Below, one piece after another: positions 1 through 7,101 of a DNA stretch of 64,000 bases (the first letter of the stretch is position 1; each line of letters starts with the position of its first letter). Location: assembly GCA_024698585.1 (NCBI GenBank), contig JAILRB010000005.1, positions 26,605 through 90,604 of the forward strand. The letters are read 5' to 3'. The notes under the pieces were generated by a model that ran no database searches, was not told the DNA's origin, and saw only the letters and a program-made list of their open reading frames with translations. The DNA is from Eubacterium sp. (lineage in GTDB: Bacteria; Bacillota; Clostridia; Lachnospirales; Lachnospiraceae). The translations under genes and the position numbers were made by a program.

Positions 1-1555
1 TGTTCATTGGCTGCTCATTTACATGAGAGAATACCAAAGTGATTCCCTGTTTCTGACAACGCTCAAAGCAAAGACGTAAGGAACGCATTGCTGTGGCATC
101 AATGGCTGGAACTCCACGCATACGGATGATAATGACTTTTGTAAAGTCCTTAAAATCGATGGCAGCTAACTGTTCTGCATCGCCGAAGAACATTGGTCCG
201 GAAATCTCGAAGACACGAACCTGTTTTGGAATCGGCATTAAATCCATTCCGTCCGGATCTTCTTCCGGATCATAGTATTTCCAACCCTTAACCTGAGATT
301 CATCACTCATTCTCTTAAGGAATAACAGAACGGCAAGAACCATTCCGATTTCGATGGCAACAACTAAATCGAACACGACGGTTAAACCGAAGGTAGCAAC
401 TAAAACTAAAATGTCACTCTTAGGAGCCGCCTTACAAAGAGTAACGAAGGTTCTCCACTGGCACATGTTGTAGGCAACCACGAAAAGAATTGCTGCAATG
501 GTTGGCATTGGAATAAGTGCCGCATATGGCATGAGAATTACCAATACGAGAACCAGTACGATGGCATGAACGATACCGGCAATCGGAGTACGTCCGCCGT
601 TCTTGATATTGGCAGCAGTTCTGGCAATGGCCCCGGTAGCAGGGATACCGCCGAATAGGGCAGAACCGATGTTACCACATCCCTGAGCAATTAATTCCAT
701 ATTAGAACGATGATGAGAATTAATCATACTGTCTGCAACAACACAGGACAGCAGCGATTCAATGGACGCAAGAATCGCAATGGTAAATCCGTCTGATAAA
801 ACAGAACGAATGGTTCCCATGGAAAAGTCCGGCGTATGGAATGTTGGAAGACTGTTGCTAATGGTGTACAAGTCTCCGATGGTATTCACATTCATATTGG
901 AAAATTTTACGATAAGGATTCCCGCAATGACCGCAATAAGGGAACCTGGAATCTTTTCACTGATCTTCGGCCACACAATCAGAATCAAAAGACTGATTCC
1001 ACCGACTAACAATGCGTATGGATTCACGGTCTTGAGATTGCGTGCAAAAGCTTCAACCTTTTCTGTTGTTTCAATGGTGACAGTTCCTTTCGGATAAACT
1101 AATCCAAAGAAATCTTTTAGCTGCCCGATTAAAATCGTAACAGCAATTCCGGCAGTAAATCCGGTAGTGATGGTAAATGGGATAAATTTAATCAAAGTAC
1201 CTAAACGACAAAGTCCCATGATAATTAAAATGATACCGGCAATGATGGTGGCCATCATTAAGCCTTCCATTCCGTTTTTTGCCACAATTCCTGCCACGAT
1301 GGTGGCGAAGGCTGCGGTCGGACCGGCAATCTGAACACGGCTTCCACCTAAAAAGGAAATGATGAAACCGGCGATAATGGCAGTATAAAGTCCTTCTTCC
1401 GGACCGACACCGGATGCCAAAGCTAAGGCGATAGACAACGGTAAGGCAATGACTGCCACGATAATTCCTGAAATAATATCTGTTGTAAGTTGCTTTCCTG
1501 AGTAATTCTTAAGTGTGCTGAATAGCATTGGTTTTATTTTGTCTCTATGCATCAT
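1..1555 (-). CDS. SulP-family anion permease with STAS domain (C-terminus cut by window edge)
   Basis: Inner-membrane SLC26/SulP-type transporter for sulfate or another anion. Reading the minus strand gives an open frame of about 518 codons running off the left edge. The N-terminal half begins with the SulP core (ALPLSIALASG, then GGSRVQIAGPTAAFATI) and continues as many hydrophobic segments. The cytoplasmic STAS domain is present near the window edge, with RMRGVPAIDATAMRSL as its phosphate-loop-like motif. The start at 1555 has GGAG just upstream; an in-frame ATG at 1564 is the alternative. Substrate is unknown; SulP proteins also carry bicarbonate or carboxylates. The family is usually about 550 residues, so only the extreme C-terminus should be missing. 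Confidence 0.9.
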   Translation of the reverse strand, partial: MMHRDKIKPMLFSTLKNYSGKQLTTDIISGIIVAVIALPLSIALALASGVGPEEGLYTAIIAGFIISFLGGSRVQIAGPTAAFATIVAGIVAKNGMEGLMMATIIAGIILIIMGLCRLGTLIKFIPFTITTGFTAGIAVTILIGQLKDFFGLVYPKGTVTIETTEKVEAFARNLKTVNPYALLVGGISLLILIVWPKISEKIPGSLIAVIAGILIVKFSNMNVNTIGDLYTISNSLPTFHTPDFSMGTIRSVLSDGFTIAILASIESLLSCVVADSMINSHHRSNMELIAQGCGNIGSALFGGIPATGAIARTAANIKNGGRTPIAGIVHAIVLVLVLVILMPYAALIPMPTIAAILFVVAYNMCQWRTFVTLCKAAPKSDILVLVATFGLTVVFDLVVAIEIGMVLAVLLFLKRMSDESQVKGWKYYDPEEDPDGMDLMPIPKQVRVFEISGPMFFGDAEQLAAIDFKDFTKVIIIRMRGVPAIDATAMRSLRLCFERCQKQGITLVFSHVNEQPMN

Positions 1556-1626
1556 AAACTCCATTCTTTTGCCTGAATCGGCTAGATTAAAAAAATAAGA
1601 AAGTCCCGAGGGACAAGAACTTTTCG

Positions 1627-1654
1627 ATTATAGCACAGAGGTAGAAAAAATCAA
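1627..1654 (-). promoter_or_regulatory. Putative promoter of the SulP gene
   Basis: On the minus strand TATAAT (complement of 1627-1632) lies 16 nt after a TTGATT-like -35. The transcript would begin with a small perfect hairpin (GTCCC-TC-GGGAC, 1603-1614) followed by a U-rich run before the start codon. That hairpin could be a weak attenuator, but its stem is only 5 bp. Confidence 0.4.
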
Positions 1655-1673
1655 GAGACAAAAGGTGAGTAGC

Positions 1674-3185
1674 TTATTTGATTTTTAACCATTTAGAATA
1701 TGACACATAGCGATAGCGCGTATCGTTTGGAAAATTATAGTAAATATTGAATTTGGTCTGCCAACGATTTTTCGTTGGGTTAGAATTAACGCAGTAGATA
1801 TCAGAATAAGGAAGGTATGGTACAACAATGGTTTGTTTGTTATTTCTCAATTCTGAGTTAATATATTCAATTTTTTCTTTTTGAGCATTATGTAATATGA
1901 CACAATGATTGATATCATTTGTTAAAAAGAGTACGAAAAATATTGTAACCACAATATAGGATAAATTTTTTGAAACATTATAAAAAGGATAATCGGATAA
2001 TGATAATTCTTTTAAAGTCAAATTTAAGAGTTCTAAAATAAATAACATAAAAAGTATATAGCCGGGCATAAAGCAACGTGCATTAATTGGAGATGAAAAA
2101 AGTAATGGTCCGGTTAATGGCAGCTGTGCTAACAAAGGAAGAAGTAAAAGAAGTTTTTGCTTTGAGTCCTTGATAGCAAAACAAATGCATAATACTAAAT
2201 TTATGTAGAAAAGCAGACAAACGACAGTACAGAGTTCATTGTCCATTGGAACTTTTGCTTTTAAAAGAAGGAAAAGGACTTTTCTTCCGAAAAAATAAAG
2301 GAAGGAAAGTAAATAAAAGCTAAGAAAGAAATTTCTTCCCTTAAAAGAAAAGAAGAAACAAAAAAGGAGGATGGTTCCAGTCAGTGAGAATAGAAGAAAT
2401 GTGTTCTCAGTTAGCCACTGAGGGATGATTGACTGAGAAAATTTCCACCATAATTGTTTCAGCTTCAAGACATTATCGACAGAAAACTGAAGGGATTTAT
2501 AAGTTTTATCATTTCCTTCAACAGCGTTAAAATAAGCAGTATTTGTAAACATCAGAAGAAATCCAATGATGTTTCCAAGTAAAATGATTCCATAGATTTT
2601 ATGAAATTTCTTTTTTATCACACAGTAATAAATTGTGGTGATGACACTACAAAAAAGAAGACATAAAGTAGATGTCTCCAAATATAATTGCATACAGATA
2701 CTTAAAATGAAAATAAGAAACAATCGGAATTTGGACATTTCAGAAATGTCATAATATTGATTAACCCATACCATGAACAGGAACAGGAAAAAAACCGATG
2801 TCACATAATTTGAAAAGCCGGCAGACCAGCAAAATGTTTGTGTAAGCATTGGACGCGGCATAAGGAGAATTCCCAACAAAACAAAAAGTAACAGTGAACG
2901 ATATTTCAACATTCCGGAACAAAGACAGATGATGCCAAAAACAACGACCACTTTTAATAAGGATGCAACCATTACCGGGATTCGAGTAAGGAACATTATG
3001 GTAAGGTTACCGAGATGCCGGCCATTGTACCCCAGGAAGCCTCTCATTAAACGGTGTAAGCCAACACGAGAACCCCATGCCCAATCATCATAGTTTTCGG
3101 GAATAAGGAGAAGTATCACAAAATATAGTGATAGAAATAATAAGATGGGAATAAGTGTTTTCTTATGTGGGATAAATGATTTCAT
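1674..3185 (-). CDS. Polytopic membrane protein, DUF6056-like
   Basis: A 503-residue protein with about a dozen hydrophobic helices and almost no soluble domain. Near the N-terminus it has ENYDDWAWGSRVG followed by NGRHLGNL, the acidic-aromatic and NGR signatures I associate with the DUF6056 group of glycosyltransferase-like membrane proteins; that assignment is from memory. A GT-C-type role in surface glycan assembly is inference. The start is supported by AAGGAG at a good distance upstream. The gene stands alone, divergent from aspS. The frame is AT-rich and rich in Phe/Leu, as is normal for such proteins. Confidence 0.7.
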   Translation of the reverse strand: MKSFIPHKKTLIPILLFLSLYFVILLLIPENYDDWAWGSRVGLHRLMRGFLGYNGRHLGNLTIMFLTRIPVMVASLLKVVVVFGIICLCSGMLKYRSLLLFVLLGILLMPRPMLTQTFCWSAGFSNYVTSVFFLFLFMVWVNQYYDISEMSKFRLFLIFILSICMQLYLETSTLCLLFCSVITTIYYCVIKKKFHKIYGIILLGNIIGFLLMFTNTAYFNAVEGNDKTYKSLQFSVDNVLKLKQLWWKFSQSIIPQWLTENTFLLFSLTGTILLFCFFFSFKGRNFFLSFYLLSFLYFFGRKVLFLLLKAKVPMDNELCTVVCLLFYINLVLCICFAIKDSKQKLLLLLPLLAQLPLTGPLLFSSPINARCFMPGYILFMLFILELLNLTLKELSLSDYPFYNVSKNLSYIVVTIFFVLFLTNDINHCVILHNAQKEKIEYINSELRNNKQTIVVPYLPYSDIYCVNSNPTKNRWQTKFNIYYNFPNDTRYRYVSYSKWLKIK

Positions 3186-3271
3186 ATGCTACTCCTTACC
3201 ATGTTTTAACAGTTGTTAGTGTATCATAGAATCATATGAAAAAAAAGCGTAGCAAGGAAGAGGATTTTTAT

Positions 3272-3300
3272 TTGACATTCATAATTTCTTATAATATAAT
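3272..3300 (+). promoter_or_regulatory. Promoter of the T-box/aspS transcript
   Basis: Consensus TTGACA at 3272-3277, exactly 17 nt, then TATAAT at 3295-3300. Transcription would begin just before Stem I of the T-box leader. Confidence 0.8.
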
Positions 3301-3309
3301 CAGAAACGA

Positions 3310-3588
3310 TAGCGATGACGAAGAGAAGTAGCCGTACTTATCGCTGACAGAGAGCAGGCGTTGGTGGAAGTCCTGTAGAATGAATTACGGTGAATAACAC
3401 TTCAGAGCTGTGAACTGAAAGAGAGTTTTCTTTAGTAGGGAATCCGTCATCTGCACGAGACGCAGAAGGTCTTTCATGAAGCGAAGACCGTGAGGGGCTG
3501 CATTTGCAGTAAATCAGGTGGTACCGCGGATTAGTATATTAGTACTGTTCGTCCTGAGATGATACATCTCGAGACGGGCAGTTTTTTT
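3310..3588 (+). promoter_or_regulatory. T-box riboswitch leader, specifier AAC (Asn), upstream of aspS
   Basis: The conserved T-box sequence AGGTGGTACCGCG is at 3516-3528. It is followed by a terminator hairpin with arms 3544-3560 and 3566-3582, then a run of seven T. Stem I is visible: GCCGTA (3331-3336) pairs with TACGGT (3386-3391), and GAAG (3320-3323) with CTTC (3400-3403). These two helices bracket the specifier loop, whose 3' strand reads GAATAACA (3392-3399). The triplet directly before the conserved purine A3399 is AAC, an asparagine codon; no GAC or GAT (Asp) triplet lies in that loop. Uncharged tRNA(Asn) should therefore trigger readthrough into aspS. Assignment as a T-box is firm; the specifier rests on hand pairing. 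Confidence 0.93.
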
Positions 3589-3610
3589 CGTTTTGGCAAT
3601 GAGCCGTGCA

Positions 3611-3670
3611 TTGCTGAATAGAAGAACTTTGCTTTGCACTTGTGGAAAGCAAAGTTCTTCTATTCAGCAA
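3611..3670. repeat. Perfect 25-bp inverted repeat in the aspS leader
   Basis: Left arm 3611-3635 and right arm 3646-3670 are exact reverse complements. The 10-nt loop (3636-3645) itself contains CAC-TT-GTG, so the RNA hairpin would have close to 28 pairs. It lies after the T-box terminator and before aspS, so it would be in every readthrough transcript. No U run follows, so it is not a simple terminator. It could be an RNase processing site or a mobile palindromic element. Confidence 0.85.
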
Positions 3671-3674
3671 TATA

Positions 3675-3816
3675 GGGCGAAGCCCGCGACGAAACAGACC
3701 GAAGGTCTGTGAGTTGCACGGCGAAGTGCAGGGACAGAAGACCGAAGGTCTGTGAGTTGCACGGCGAAGTACAAAAACAGAAGACCGAAGGTCTGAGAGT
3801 TGCACGGCGAAGTGCA
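3675..3816. repeat. 43-bp tandem repeat of paired mini-hairpins
   Basis: Three copies at an exact 43-nt period. Each unit holds AGACC-GAA-GGTCT (3696-3708, 3739-3751, 3782-3794) followed by TGCAC-GGCGAA-GTGCA (3715-3730, 3758-3773 with one change, 3801-3816). A related GGGC-GAA-GCCC hairpin opens the array at 3675-3685. As RNA this is a row of short stems with GAA-containing loops in the 5' UTR of aspS, ending about 48 nt before the start codon. Confidence 0.85.
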
Positions 3817-3863
3817 AAGACTCATTCGAGATTAAATAGGTATAGAAATGAAAGGAGAAAACA

Positions 3864-5621
3864 ATGGACGTAAACACAAACAACATTTATCGTGACGTAA
3901 CAATGGATCAGCTTTCTGAAGCAAACGTTGGTCAGACTGTAAAAATTTCCGGTTGGATTGAAAATATTCGTGACCATGGTGGTGTTTCATTTATTGACTT
4001 AAGAGACATGTATGGTGTGATGCAGGTAGTTATGCGTGACACAACTTTATTGGAAGGACTTAGTAAGGAAGATTGTATTTCTGTGGAAGGACCAATTGAA
4101 CACAGAGATGAAGAAACTTACAACCCTAAGATTCCTACCGGAACTATTGAATTAGAAGCAAAATCTGTAAAGGTTTTAGGTAAGGTTTACAGACAGCTTC
4201 CATTTGAAATCATGACTTCCAAGGAAACAAGAGAAGACGTTAGATTAAAATATCGTTACTTAGACCTTAGAAATGCAAAGGTACGTGATAACATGATTTT
4301 CCGTTCCAATGTCATTTCATATCTTCGTCAGAAAATGACAGATTTAGGATTCCTGGAAATCCAGACACCGATTCTTTGTGCTTCTTCTCCGGAAGGTGCC
4401 AGAGACTACATTGTACCTAGTAGAAAATTCAAAGGAAAATTCTATGCATTGCCACAGGCACCACAGCAGTACAAGCAGTTACTGATGGTTTCCGGCTTTG
4501 ACAAGTATTTCCAGATTGCTCCATGTTTCAGAGATGAAGATGCCAGAGCAGACCGTTCCCCAGGGGAATTCTATCAGTTAGACTTTGAAATGAGCTTTGC
4601 TACACAGGAAGACGTTTTCCGTGTAGGGGAAGAAGTATTAGCAGATACATTTAATAAATTTGCGCCGGAGGGATATGAAGTGACTCAGGCACCATTCCCT
4701 GTTATCAGCTTTAAGGAAGCAATGTTAAAGTATGGTACCGATAAGCCGGATCTTAGAAACCCATTGGAAATCATTGACGTAACTGATTTCTTCCAGAGAT
4801 GTACTTTCAAGCCTTTCCATGGAAAGACTGTTCGTGCTATCGTTGTAAATCAGAAATTATCCAAGGGGCAGCATGAAAAATTGTTGAAGTTTGCCCAGAG
4901 CATCGGTATGGGTGGACTGGGATACTTAGAAGTATTAGAAGATGGTTCTTACAAGGGACCAATTGATAAATTTATTCCGGATGACATGAAGGATGAAATC
5001 AGAGAACAGGCAAACTTAAAGCCAATCGATACCATCTTCTTCATTGCCGACAATGAAAAGAATGCATCTCTTTATGCCGGACAGATTCGTACAGCTTTAG
5101 GAGAAAGACTTGATTTAATTCAGAAGAACCAGTATAAGTTCTGCTATATCAATGATTTCCCAATGTATGAATACGACAATGAAACAAAGCAGATGATTTT
5201 CACACACAATCCGTTCTCTATGCCACAGGGTGGTTTAGAAGCATTGGAAACAAAGAATCCGGAAGAGATTCTTGCATACCAGTATGATATCGTATGTAAT
5301 GGTGTGGAATTGTCTTCAGGTGCGGTAAGAAACCACGATATGGAAATCATGGTAAAGGCATTTGAAATTGCAGGATACACCGAAGACGATCTGAAAGAAA
5401 AATTCGGAGCGCTTTACAATGCATTCCAGTTTGGTGCACCACCTCATGCAGGTATGGCACCGGGTGTTGACCGTATGATTATGCTTCTTCGTGATGAAGA
5501 AAACATTCGTGAAGTAATTCCGTTCCCGATGAATGGTAACGCGCAGGATTTGATGTGTGGAGCACCGGGAGAAGTTACAGAACAGCAGCTTCGTGAAGTA
5601 CACATTAAAGTGCGCGCATAA
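3864..5621 (+). CDS. aspS: Aspartyl-tRNA synthetase, bacterial type
   Basis: Class IIb synthetase that charges tRNA(Asp) with aspartate. The 585-residue length matches the bacterial type. It has the N-terminal OB-fold anticodon-binding domain (about 1-105), the catalytic core with motif 2 FRDEDARADRSPGEF near residue 220, an inserted GAD domain, and motif 3 GVDRMIMLL near residue 532. The start has AAAGGAG 8-9 nt upstream. The T-box leader appears to respond to tRNA(Asn), and gatCAB is also in the window. This supports, but does not prove, a non-discriminating enzyme that also makes Asp-tRNA(Asn) for transamidation. A 34-residue membrane peptide gene follows 16 nt after the stop. Confidence 0.97.
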   Translation: MDVNTNNIYRDVTMDQLSEANVGQTVKISGWIENIRDHGGVSFIDLRDMYGVMQVVMRDTTLLEGLSKEDCISVEGPIEHRDEETYNPKIPTGTIELEAKSVKVLGKVYRQLPFEIMTSKETREDVRLKYRYLDLRNAKVRDNMIFRSNVISYLRQKMTDLGFLEIQTPILCASSPEGARDYIVPSRKFKGKFYALPQAPQQYKQLLMVSGFDKYFQIAPCFRDEDARADRSPGEFYQLDFEMSFATQEDVFRVGEEVLADTFNKFAPEGYEVTQAPFPVISFKEAMLKYGTDKPDLRNPLEIIDVTDFFQRCTFKPFHGKTVRAIVVNQKLSKGQHEKLLKFAQSIGMGGLGYLEVLEDGSYKGPIDKFIPDDMKDEIREQANLKPIDTIFFIADNEKNASLYAGQIRTALGERLDLIQKNQYKFCYINDFPMYEYDNETKQMIFTHNPFSMPQGGLEALETKNPEEILAYQYDIVCNGVELSSGAVRNHDMEIMVKAFEIAGYTEDDLKEKFGALYNAFQFGAPPHAGMAPGVDRMIMLLRDEENIREVIPFPMNGNAQDLMCGAPGEVTEQQLREVHIKVRA

Positions 5622-5637
5622 TAAGAAGGAGGACTTT

Positions 5638-5742
5638 ATGGCTATTATAAATGTTGCAATGTTGGTAGCAGTATTTGGTGTGTTTGTTCTTCTTGGGATA
5701 ATTGTCGTCATTGCGCTGACAATCGGAAATAAAGATAAATAA
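5638..5742 (+). CDS. 34-residue single-pass membrane peptide
   Basis: A small ORF with a strong AAGGAGG site 6-7 nt before its ATG, 16 nt after aspS and directly followed by a terminator. The product is one long hydrophobic helix (INVAMLVAVFGVFVLLGIIV, roughly residues 4-29) with a short charged tail NKDK. Good ribosome binding site, position in the aspS transcript and a clean terminator argue that it is translated. Function is unknown; I do not recognise a family. Confidence 0.65.
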   Translation: MAIINVAMLVAVFGVFVLLGIIVVIALTIGNKDK

Positions 5743-5752
5743 ATGAAAAGAT

Positions 5753-5784
5753 AAGGCTTTGCATTGTGTAAGGCCTTTCTTTTT
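5753..5784 (+). terminator. Terminator of the aspS transcript
   Basis: AAGGCTTT (5753-5760) pairs with AAGGCCTT (5770-5777) with one G-U pair, followed by a T-rich tract. Confidence 0.75.
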
Positions 5785-5805
5785 TTGAACAATCAAAAAG
5801 TTTTT

Positions 5806-5911
5806 GATGTGGCTGAAACGCCCATTCTATCAGGGTTGCAACTGCCGGTTGACAAATTGATAAGTCAACTTGGTGGTGCGCAACCGGAGAAAATGCTATG
5901 TTTTCTACATC
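5806..5911. other. Possible structured RNA or DNA element, unassigned
   Basis: A 106-nt intergenic segment with nested complementarity. GATGT (5806-5810) can close with ACATC (5907-5911). Inside, GGTTGC pairs with GCAACC, enclosing a GGTTGAC/GTCAACT stem; then AGAAAA-TGCTATG-TTTTCT forms a third stem directly before the closing strand. It lies between the aspS terminator and the promoter of the next gene, so it is not part of that gene's 5' UTR. No riboswitch consensus I know matches. No promoter for a stand-alone RNA is obvious. Confidence 0.3.
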
Positions 5912-5961
5912 AGCTGATCCATTTGGAAATTCTTGATTGAAAAAGTTTCCGGATGAGAACC

Positions 5962-5990
5962 TTGCAGGTGTGAAACCTGTTTCGTATAAT
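5962..5990 (+). promoter_or_regulatory. Promoter with operator-like palindrome for the XRE membrane regulator
   Basis: TTGCAG (5962-5967), 17 nt, TATAAT (5985-5990). The spacer holds the inverted repeat CAGGT-GTGAA-ACCTG (5965-5979), placed where a repressor would block RNA polymerase. The adjacent gene encodes an HTH regulator, so autoregulation is a reasonable inference. Confidence 0.6.
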
Positions 5991-6012
5991 ATTAGAAGAT
6001 GGAGGGAAGACT

Positions 6013-7002
6013 ATGAATTTAGCAGATAAGATTATTTCATTAAGAAAACAAAAAGGTTGGTCTCAGGAAGAACTGGCAGCCCAGATGGATGTGTCCAGAC
6101 AGTCTGTATCAAAATGGGAAAGTGGAGCCAGTGTGCCGGATATTGATAAAATTTTATTATTAAGTAAAATTTTCGGGATTACCACCGATTACTTATTAAA
6201 AGATGACGGAGAAGTGGAGCAGGAAATCAGAACAGAGATTTCAGGAGAGAAAGAAACGCCGAAGCGTTTTGTGTCAAAAGAGGAAGCAAAAGCGTTTCTT
6301 GAATTACAAAAACAGTCCGCGAAAAAAATTGCCTTTGGTGTTTGGCTTTGCATCATGTCTCCGGTAACGCTTCTCGTTTTGTTGGGATTCAGTCAGAAAC
6401 CATATCAGTATCTGGGTGAAAAGATGGCAGTACTGGGGGGACTGAGCGCATTGTTTGTAATTGTGACGATTGCGGTAGCGCTCTTTGTCATTACAGGATT
6501 GTCCATGAGTAAGTATGAGTATCTTCAAAAAGAAGAAATCCTGTTAGATCGGGAAATGGAAAGAGAAGTCGTGGAAGAAAGTGAAGCGTTTCTTCCAGCC
6601 TTTGCAAGAAATATTGCCATCGGCGTAGGATTATGCATTGTTTCCGTGATCCCGGTGGTGGTGTTAGGTGTTTTGGAAAAAGAAGCCATGACTGTTATGG
6701 CAGTAGGACTCCTATTATTCTTGGTAGCTTGTGCCGTATTTTTATTTGTTCGTAGTGGAATGAGAAAAAGTGCCTACGATCAGTTGTTGCAACGAGAGGG
6801 TTTCACCGTAGAACGGAAACAGACAAACAATGAGATGGAAAGTTGGGCCGGGGTTTACTGGATGGTTGTTACAGCAGCGTATCTTGTAATCAGTTTTGTT
6901 TGGAACAGTTGGAGAATCAGCTGGTTAATCTGGCCGATTGCAGGAATGCTCTACGGTGCAATTACATTGATTGTGGAACAACGATTAAGAAAAAAGTTAT
7001 AA
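6013..7002 (+). CDS. XRE-family HTH regulator with C-terminal membrane domain
   Basis: A 329-residue protein. Residues 1-60 are a cro/C1-type HTH: LADKIISLRKQKGWSQEELA, then VSRQSVSKWESGASVPDIDKI. A charged linker follows, then two pairs of hydrophobic helices (about residues 98-160 and 195-240) and a final pair near the C-terminus, separated by acidic stretches. This layout is common in Firmicutes, where the HTH probably reads membrane or envelope state; the signal is unknown. A GGAGGG site precedes the start. The gene is monocistronic between its own promoter and a strong terminator, and a palindrome in the promoter spacer may be its operator. Confidence 0.85.
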   Translation: MNLADKIISLRKQKGWSQEELAAQMDVSRQSVSKWESGASVPDIDKILLLSKIFGITTDYLLKDDGEVEQEIRTEISGEKETPKRFVSKEEAKAFLELQKQSAKKIAFGVWLCIMSPVTLLVLLGFSQKPYQYLGEKMAVLGGLSALFVIVTIAVALFVITGLSMSKYEYLQKEEILLDREMEREVVEESEAFLPAFARNIAIGVGLCIVSVIPVVVLGVLEKEAMTVMAVGLLLFLVACAVFLFVRSGMRKSAYDQLLQREGFTVERKQTNNEMESWAGVYWMVVTAAYLVISFVWNSWRISWLIWPIAGMLYGAITLIVEQRLRKKL

Positions 7003-7012
7003 AAGGTTTTTG

Positions 7013-7045
7013 AAAAAGGTCGAAAGAAACTTTCGACCTTTTTTG
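7013..7045 (+). terminator. Terminator after the XRE membrane regulator
   Basis: GGTCGAAAG (7018-7026) and CTTTCGACC (7030-7038) form a perfect stem with an AAA loop, flanked by A and T tracts. It could act in both directions. Confidence 0.9.
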
Positions 7046-7067
7046 GATGTTCCGGGGATTTGTGTGG

Positions 7068-7073
7068 TATAAT
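7068..7073 (+). promoter_or_regulatory. -10 element of the UvrX/YolD operon
   Basis: TATAAT at 7068-7073, about 29 nt before the start codon. No good -35 is visible at 16-18 nt: TTGGAT at 7043-7048 gives a 19-nt spacer. No LexA-type GAAC-N4-GTTC site was found nearby. Confidence 0.45.
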
Positions 7074-7101
7074 AACAGCATTCGCCAGAAAGGAGGGTGA
7101 A

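Noticed and set aside
3539..3886. 115-residue minus-strand frame over the aspS leader
   Set aside because: It runs through the T-box terminator and hairpin repeats on the opposite strand and has no ribosome binding site.
5316..5796. Minus-strand frames antisense to the end of aspS and the small membrane peptide
   Set aside because: They overlap strongly supported plus-strand genes and a terminator, and lack ribosome binding sites.
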